Source: Doris montereyensis (lineage: Eukaryota > Mollusca > Gastropoda > Nudibranchia > Dorididae). Taken from it: 64,000 bases of DNA. Made by a program: the position numbers and the translations under genes. Below, one piece after another: positions 51,801-60,800 of this stretch. Location of the stretch: the NCBI GenBank assembly GCA_037039925.1, contig JAXRKP010001086.1, positions 85,001-149,000 on the forward strand, in the 5' to 3' direction. The notes under the pieces are model-generated. The model was given only the letters and a program-made list of their open reading frames with translations. It did not search any database and had not been told where the DNA came from. How positions within the stretch are numbered: position 1 is the stretch's first letter; each line of letters opens with the position of its first letter.

Positions 51801-54800
51801 AGATGCTACCATTCACAAAACCAAGTCAATAGATGCTACCATTCACAAAACCAAGTCAATAGATGCTACCATTCACAAAATGAGCCAATAGATGCTACCA
51901 TTCATAAAATGAGCCAATACATATAAAATGCCATTCATTCAAAATAAGCCAATAGATGCTACCATTCATAAAATCGAGCCAATAGATGCTACCATTCATA
52001 AAATGAGCCAATAGATGCTACCATTCACAAAAACCATTCATAAAAAGCCAATAGATGCTACCATTCACAAAATCAATTCACAAAATAGATGCTACCATTC
52101 ACAAAACCAAAATAGAGCTACCATTCATAAAATAGCCTATGCTTCCATTCAAAATAAAAATTGAATTCCAAAATAGATAGACTACCATTCACAAAATCAG
52201 ATGCTACCATTCCAATAGATGCTACCATTCATAAAATTGAACCAATAGATACTACCATTCACAAAATCAGCCAATAGATGCTACCATTCAGACCTACCAT
52301 TCACAAAATCAGCCAATAGATTTGCAAAAAATCCGGACTCGGATGTAAAAACCCAGGATACATGTGTGACTTCAGATAGAGAGTCAGCCAGTCACCTAAT
52401 CTTGAAATTAATAATAATACGGTCATTGTTGACACTGGTTCCACCTTTTCCCAAGTAGCAATATCCATTATAATAGCATCCCCCCCCCCCGCCAATAAAA
52501 CCTGAATTCTAGTACTAAATCAACATTACAGTTGCCTCCTTCCCACTCATTGTTTACATACTGGAAGTGGAAGACACACTCACTTTTCCCATCGTTCTCA
52601 ACAGTGGTCACTTGTCTTGCTATCACATTTTCACATTCACTTTCTTCACACACACACATGCCCACCCCACCTCTTCTGCTATCCGGTCAGACATACGTGC
52701 ATGATATACTTGTCAACTATCATCCAACCTCTATTCTTCTTTGCATTTGCCTTTCACTTCATAAATTGCTCACTCCCTCTCTAACACACACACTCACATA
52801 CATTCGCGATCTGATAGCATGAAACACACACGAAAATGCTCTCTATTTCTCTCTTGTTACACACACACGCGCGCAGGCGACATTTTTCTCTCTCTCTCTG
52901 ACACGAGTGTAATCGCACTTTGCTGCAGGGGAGTCATCAAAAGTTTCAAAGTTCTTAATCTCGACTTGATATAGATTTGTTTGATCTACTTAAGAGTACA
53001 TATACAGATCATCTAGATCTAGATGTCCCTAATTCTAGGGTCGTCTAGATCTAGATCTAACAAGTCATTGAATATCAGCGAAGCCTTCTGCTTGATCAGT
53101 TTGAAATTTAAAGCTCTAGTAATGGCGGTAGGCCTCAATAACACGTAATCATACAACGATATTTGAAGTCTCAAACAAATACAGCACGAGTACTCTGAAG
53201 AATGGGCAAAGAGAACGATAAAATAGCGAAGAATCGATACACCATTACTCATAATAACATGAATCCTGGATAGGCACGACATTCGGGTATTACAGACTAA
53301 AAACAAATTTTGCACAATGAATATAAGGAACAATGCCGTGCAGGCAATAACTGCAGTTGTAATACATAAACTCGGGATGGGCCAACGGAAAATCGGAAAT
53401 TGCAAAATTTAGCTAAAAAATTGAGATGATTCCGATTAAATCGGGATAAACGGCAGGTCTGAATAGATGCTACCATTCACAAAATCAGCCAATAGATGCT
53501 ACCATTCATAAAATCAGCCCATAGATGCTTCCATTCATAAAATCAAGCCAATAGATGTCACCATCCATTGAAATCGAGCCAATTGATACCGTAGAACAAT
53601 GTCAAGCTCACCTGTTCCACGTAATACTTGTGGCCCCTCAAAGCGTTGGGAAAAACCGGAAGGCCAGACAGTCTTTTGGCAATGGATGACCTGAGCACGC
53701 TCATCTCTGTCATGTTGGCGACCACTTCCTGTATAGGAAAAAAGGTTTATATTACTTGTTATACGGGTTGCTAACGTCATGGGAAGGATGTAGAAGAGAA
53801 CGTGCAGGAATTGTTTTATCATGTAAGTGATATATATATATATATATATATATATGACTAATACAGAAGTTGTGATCATCGTGCATTTTCCATTCTGGTA
53901 GCATTGGTGGCCTAGTAGTAAAGTTGCCAGATTTAGAATGGTGAAGTCCTGAGTTCAAATCCTAGCACAACTAGGTCTGATATTGTGTTCTCTGGATAAG
54001 ATACTTAACCCTTGGAGCTACCCATTCCATTACCGCTGTGTGTTTGTGATTCACTTTGCCTTGATGATATTTACGCCAGCGCGCGGGACTGCCTTGTCTC
54101 GGTGACTGGTTTGTGTTATTTGTGCTGTGTCATGGATTAAAAATTCATGTAACTTGATAATTTGTGATATTTAGATCCATGAGAAAGTTTTATCAATAAG
54201 CCAAGTAATATTGCTGAGTTTGACAAAGCTGCCTCAAAGCCATGATAAATAAAGAACAAAATACGAATGGCAGTTTGTCAATTTGCGTAAGAGTAGCTAC
54301 TACAAATGCTTCTCCAACAATCACGTCTAAATTACAACACATTGTCTCTTTCTAGCATCAATACACATTACAAACCCCATGCTATTTACGGAAGATACCA
54401 CTTTAGTGTGTAAAGGGGTGGTCAAGATAATTCATTTCAATAAAGTTCTTTCTTATTCTGTAACAAAAGGGTCTATTCTTTGCACCTTGAAACCTAACAC
54501 CTCCTATCCATTTGAACCCTACCAAGATTCACTAATCCGTGAAGCAAGCATCAGTTTTCTCTAATATGATTGGTTGACCAATCAGAGAGCTAGTTTTAAG
54601 CTCACCAAAAGTCAAAGAGTGGAAATGCAATGGAACTAGATACATTTTGAGGGCCTCTACGGAAATAGCAGGCCTTCGCGCTACACGGTTTGTTAGGGCA
54701 GGATGGATATAACCGGCTGTCGCGCCACAGATATTTAAACATCCATTTTCCCACTCAACCCAGGTACAAATGGGTACCAGCATCAGATCGGGAGTAAAAA

Positions 54801-57800
54801 AACTGCGACAGACCAGCGTCCTGTCCAGGAGTTGGGTAATTAATATCACCCGTTCTACTTCATGCAATAGAAACTGGTATACGCTTTAGCTCCATGGGCC
54901 GTAGCGGTCTTGAAGGAACTTAACTTTTTCCTTCGCAGCGAGGTGCCGAATGCCCCACACCGAGGTCAATTTCGATGTGGCCTTGGGCCCAAGACTCATT
55001 TCGCCTGTATCTGACTGTAACATAGTTACCTGTAGTTCTGGAGGGGATTCCCCTAATGAAAGAAACCTATGACATAATCAATCTTAGCGTGTGTTTAGCC
55101 CTAGCGTATATAGCGAGTGTGTAACATAATCGTTTTGGTGTGCCCTAGTATCGATTCGTTTAAGTCTAGAAAGAAAGAGCTCTGTCTACAATTGTGTAGT
55201 ATCATATCGAAGCTTCTGGGATTTTCTTGAACGTTGTTGAAATTTCCGTTTCTTGAAAAGTCGTGGTTTTTAAGTATAAAAGGGCAATGATCTATATATT
55301 GCAACAGTGCGAGAGAAACGGACAGATATGTACACGTACGTTGTGTCTTGATTCCGTTTTGTTATGCCAGCATTGTGAATTTGCTTCACTTCATCGATTG
55401 ATTGTGGACTGAGTATGATAAATAGCCATTTTATAATTATCAATCGAGTCTTGGTATTGCTAGATTGTGTTTACGTCAACATCTAGACCTAGAGTGCATT
55501 GCCTTGCTCCGTTTATACCTTCGTAACACTGACTTGTTTTTTGTCATAGAGTCTCGCCATCAGTCTCTTTTGATCTCAATGTTTGGGGGGCGGGGGGGGG
55601 GGGGGGGGGGGGGGAAAGAAAAGCACTCATTCAATTCAGACATAAGATTTGCCAATGTTAACTGTGGAAGCATTGGTAGTCTGTATGGAACAGCAGTAAA
55701 CAAATTTCTTTTCTCATAGAAAAGAAAATCTATTGAAAAAACTAATTGCTTACCCAACTGAAATTCCATACAAAGAACATACAAAGAAACTTCTTCAACC
55801 AACGTCAAAACTGACCTTTTTCTGCGGCATTTCGTCCGAGGACAGGTAGAGCAGTGCCTTGGCGTTTGCCAGCGCCATCATCAACGTCAGATCATCTCCC
55901 GATGAAGACGATGCGTTCAGCGGGTGTATGAAGCCCCTAAACTCGTATGTGTAGTTGGACGTGCTTGCCAGCCGCTTGGTCTCCTTTGTCTGCCGGATGA
56001 TACTCAACTAGGGACGAGGAAGAATAAAAAAAAGTTTGAAGAATAAAAGTTCTGGCTCCTGACGCAGTGCAGGAGGGATCAATTGGTCATCTTTGACCCG
56101 AGAAGTGGACACACACACACACCCCCCCCCTGAAATAAGTTTATTTTTTCATACCAAAAACAGGTCCCTAGGAATAAATAAAATTGTTAGACACATTTTT
56201 TTTCTCTCTATTTAACTCTTGTCTAGATTTTAGTCTGCCACACTTTAAAGGGAGATCAATACTAAAGTATACATAAATCTCAAAGATACCTTTCAGTTGT
56301 TACGTCCCCTAACACCACGGTCCACCTACCAGTGCACTATCTCAAGATACAGATTCCACCACCCCACCCCCAAACCGCCATCTACAAATTGGCCCCTTAA
56401 CACGGCCAGATTCACTAACGTCATGGTTGTTAACAGGTACCAAATTGTTAAAAGGTGTCAAGACAAAGGTGTCTTTTCCCATAGATTTCAAACATGAAGG
56501 CACTTCAATTAAACCAGATGTGTAGAAACACATCTCTCAGCTGTATTAATAAATAAGTGCTGATAGCGGCCCCTCTCTACATGGGGCCAATTTCATCTAT
56601 TTGGGTCAAGCAAAGGTCGTTAACAGTGAACTGTGCTCTACTTGATGCAAATTTATTTTTTTTGCATGGGCAAAATGAACAATAGTCTCAATTCATCATT
56701 GCTCAACGTATGTTACAAAAACAATTGAGATAAATCGTTGTCAATCAAATCAAAGATGCTTGTCTAGCCAATGTTGTGTTGGTAAATGAGGACATTTTCA
56801 ACATTGATGAGTTTTCAATGTTGTGTTTAAATGAGGACATTTTCATTGATGTCAATGTTGTGTTGGTAAATGAGGACATTTTCAACACTGATTTGTTGCA
56901 GGTTTCTCAATGTTGTGTTGGTAAATGAGGACATTTTCAACATTGATTTATTGCAGGTTTCTCAATGTTGTGTTGGTAAATGAGGACATTTTCAACATTG
57001 ATTTGTTGCAGGTTTGTCAGCTATAAATGTATGGCAATCCGTCCGCCTACCAGCATAATTTTTCAATGTAAAGTTGTTTTTTTTAAAAGAGCGTATTCTT
57101 AGACCGCTACTACTGTATTAGCATAGATGATACTTGAAAAGAAATGGCTTTAATGTTAAGAAGGTTACATCGTTTCATGTAATGGTAAATGAGATTTTAA
57201 CAGGGACGGATCAACAACTACCACATTTCCTATAGTTTACGTAAACAGGAGCTAATAATTTCCAATGTCAATATATGTATATCCCATGTTTTTGATTTCC
57301 CAAGCACTACGTGAAATGAAAAATTGCTTTGAATGGACAATAAAGATGTATTATTATTATTATCTAATAAAGAAAACAATATGACGAAATAAGCAAAAAA
57401 CAAAAGATTCTCCCCAGATAAATGTACCTCATCGGGAAAAGATGCATTTATTGGGTAGTGATACTTTATCCAGTGCAAGCCAGCAGGGAAATCCTCTTTT
57501 AGACACTGATGCATTGTGGTCAGGGAAGCACTCAGTCCACCCCACCAGCCTTCGATGCCCGATGCTGTCTGGTTGGGGGACTTGCAAGTACGATGCGGCT
57601 CTGCAATTGAAAAGAACATGAATAAGATGAGGCAGTGTTAGATACAGTCGGGTTAGGTTGGTTATCTGTCTTCCACAAAGACAAAGGTATCTTAGATAGT
57701 CCACAGAAACAAATAAAACAAAAAATATATATATACAAAGACAAAGGACCTTTTATAATCTTACAAAAATATAAAAACAAAACACATTTTGTACACAAGG

Positions 57801-60800
57801 TCAGAAGTATCTTACCCCGTTGAACCCTTACTTTCCGGAGGCCGTAAAGGCTCTCAACTCTGGCTTCCTGTCAATCTAGATGTAGACCTATTCGACCCAG
57901 CTCATCATCCCCAATTTCAATAAGCATACCATCAGATTCACTTTCAATTTCCCTGAAGTGATAAACCAAATCTGAAGTCAAGCCATTGTCATCAGAATCA
58001 AAGCACACAGCCTCCATCACTTCACCTGCCTTCAGACGTCTCCTTTCTGACAATGTTGACGGTATGTTCAAATCAACAGCTCACTTCATTTTCATAACAA
58101 TATGAGAAAAAAAGCACAGTATTCTGATAGCTGATAGATCTACCCCTATCATTTTACAAAACATGCAAACAGTGCAAAAATGACAAAATATAAAAATGTT
58201 CTCCCTCAAGTCAAAAAATAAATCAAACATAAGTAAGAGTGACAATATCATAGCTAAAGTTTTTTAATTGGCCCCTTGTAAAAATCTCCATTTTATTGGC
58301 CACCCCCCCCACCCCCTTTCTTTCTTCTTCAATAAAATAGGAATCTAGATCTAAATCTAGTATAATTACGATTTGCCTTCTTCGTGGCCCTACCTTTTCC
58401 CACCCATGTCTACTTTGAACTGGAAGACAAATTCGTCTCTTTTCTCTTTTTCTTCCGATACAGTATGTCAGTTGCCTTGTGTTTTGCCATCATGTTTTCA
58501 CATTGACTTGCTTCCCCCTGCCCCCTCCCACTATCTCAATTCTGCTATCAGGTCGTGCATGCATGATATACCGTCGATCATCCAACCTCATCTCTTCTTG
58601 CTAAATACTTGCATTTGCCTTTCGGCCATCCGTAATATCCTGACTCTTTACAGATACTCTCTCTCTCCCTAATACTGATACACTCATGAGCGATTGGTCG
58701 TATTAAACACACACAAACATTGTGTCTACCTTTCTTACACACACATGTGGGCGATCACACTGAAAACATGCACACTGCCCTCTGTCTCTCTCCCTTTGAC
58801 ACGAACCATACAACAATGTGCGAGATCGGCATTCTTAATCTCTCCAGAGTTGAAGTCAAATTAAAGAAAGGAGGCTGGGTCGTAGATACGCAGTTCATGG
58901 TATAGACACTAAACTAAAGAAAGAATTGAAAACTTTGTGTCGAAATCCGATACTTACTCCCCAGGCAAACTTTACAATCTTAAAGAAGGTATCGAATCGT
59001 TTAGTTTCACTGTGAAAGAATCGTCAGACAGCAAAGCATGCATGACTGGAAATGGATGACAAAATGATGATTCATCGTCCACAAACTTATTCGCATTTTC
59101 CTATATCGCGGTGCCGATAATTATTCATGTCTTCTTCAATTTCCCTGATTTTCTCTCATATTCGTCCTCGATATATCATTTCTTGACCTTGAAACATTTT
59201 TTTCCTTTTTAAGGATTTTCCTGATGCATGGGAACCCTGTTTTTACTACCTGAGCCCCATTTCCTACTTGTTTCCGTACCCAAGACAACAATTTCCGACC
59301 TTTCTGACCTGAGTATGAAACATTCGACATATTTCCGACTTTGCTGAATACCCTGATTGTAGGAGTCCTCTAAGCAACTATATCAAATTTTAGGTGGGAA
59401 AATAGTGGTGACCTTTTCAAAGTTTTCAACAGAAACATTTTTGAATTCCATGGACGTAACAACCAATGGATTGCTTGACCTCGAAACAAACAAACCCCGC
59501 CCCCCTCAAACAACCAAAATGCAAAAATAACAAAACAAAAACCCCGAAAATAAAATTAAAGCTTCCCCATGGGCCCCTATCCGCACAAGGCCGTCATAAA
59601 ATCGAAATCAAGACGTCACTTTACCGGATCGAGTCTGACATCGGGCTTCTTTGACACACCAACTGCACTGTTTGATGTGAATTCGTCTGTATGGTGCTGC
59701 AGAGGTCAGGTTGACCCCTCCCCCTTGACTGACACAGGCCCTACAGGTGTGAAGGGATGGGCAGATGCCAGGACAGTTGTCGGTGCCATTCACATAATCC
59801 CTGTCGTTACAAAGCTGTCAAAACGAAGAAGAAAAAAAGGGATAAAATTTTCAAATATTTCTTATTTGTTGCAAACTGCTACATAAACAATTTTTGCAGT
59901 CAACATTTGATTCTTCACGACGGACTGAAATTTTGCATCAAATTATGACATGCAACAGTTGAGTCAAATCATCATCTGTCTATGAGGCATCAATTACGGT
60001 GTATTAACGTTATAATTTTCTCTTTATTCCTGGTCGAAAACGGATGTGACGATATATATATAAACATATAAAGCTGCACGTCTCTAACTTGCTGCTTATA
60101 ACTCAGAAACCACTGCACCCAGAATCTCTTTTTATTGTTATTGTTACTCATTCCTTCACTTCGAGTCATTAGAGCAATGAAAAGCCCACCTAACCTAAGT
60201 ATCGAACACTGTATCGGTACTTGATGTCACCCTGCACCCAGTAACCTATTATGTAGTTCATCGTTGAAAAAAATAGATTGTGGTAAAAGAGTAGATTTAA
60301 TCATAATCATCATTGTCTACAGGCATGCTTGTATATATATATATATATAAAACTGTACATCTCAAACTTTAACCGCTCTAAGCTTAGGAACCACTGCACC
60401 AACAACCTCCACATTTCGCATGTAGATTTCAAATAGCCTGCTTTAGCTTCTTAGCAAATAAACTGTTGGATCAAATCAGTATTTCAATTGATTGGGTAAA
60501 GATTGTTTTGCCTGTGACCCACTAAACTATTTATTGTCACAAGATCTAATTTCTTGATTTCCAGTTATTACTATAAAAAAAAACCTGCATAACTTCAGCA
60601 TCGAGTACTAATTTCATCCAATAGTCATACCTTATATCACCCGTAACTGATACAGCGGTTTCTGAGTTAACTGCAGTTCAAGAGACCCACCTTTAAAAAA
60701 TAAAGAGAAATCATAATCTAACATTATTTACGAGCAGGCTTGTTTGTATGATATTATATCTCCTCATCAAAGTCCTCATCCTGAAGGCGCCCCAACGCTT

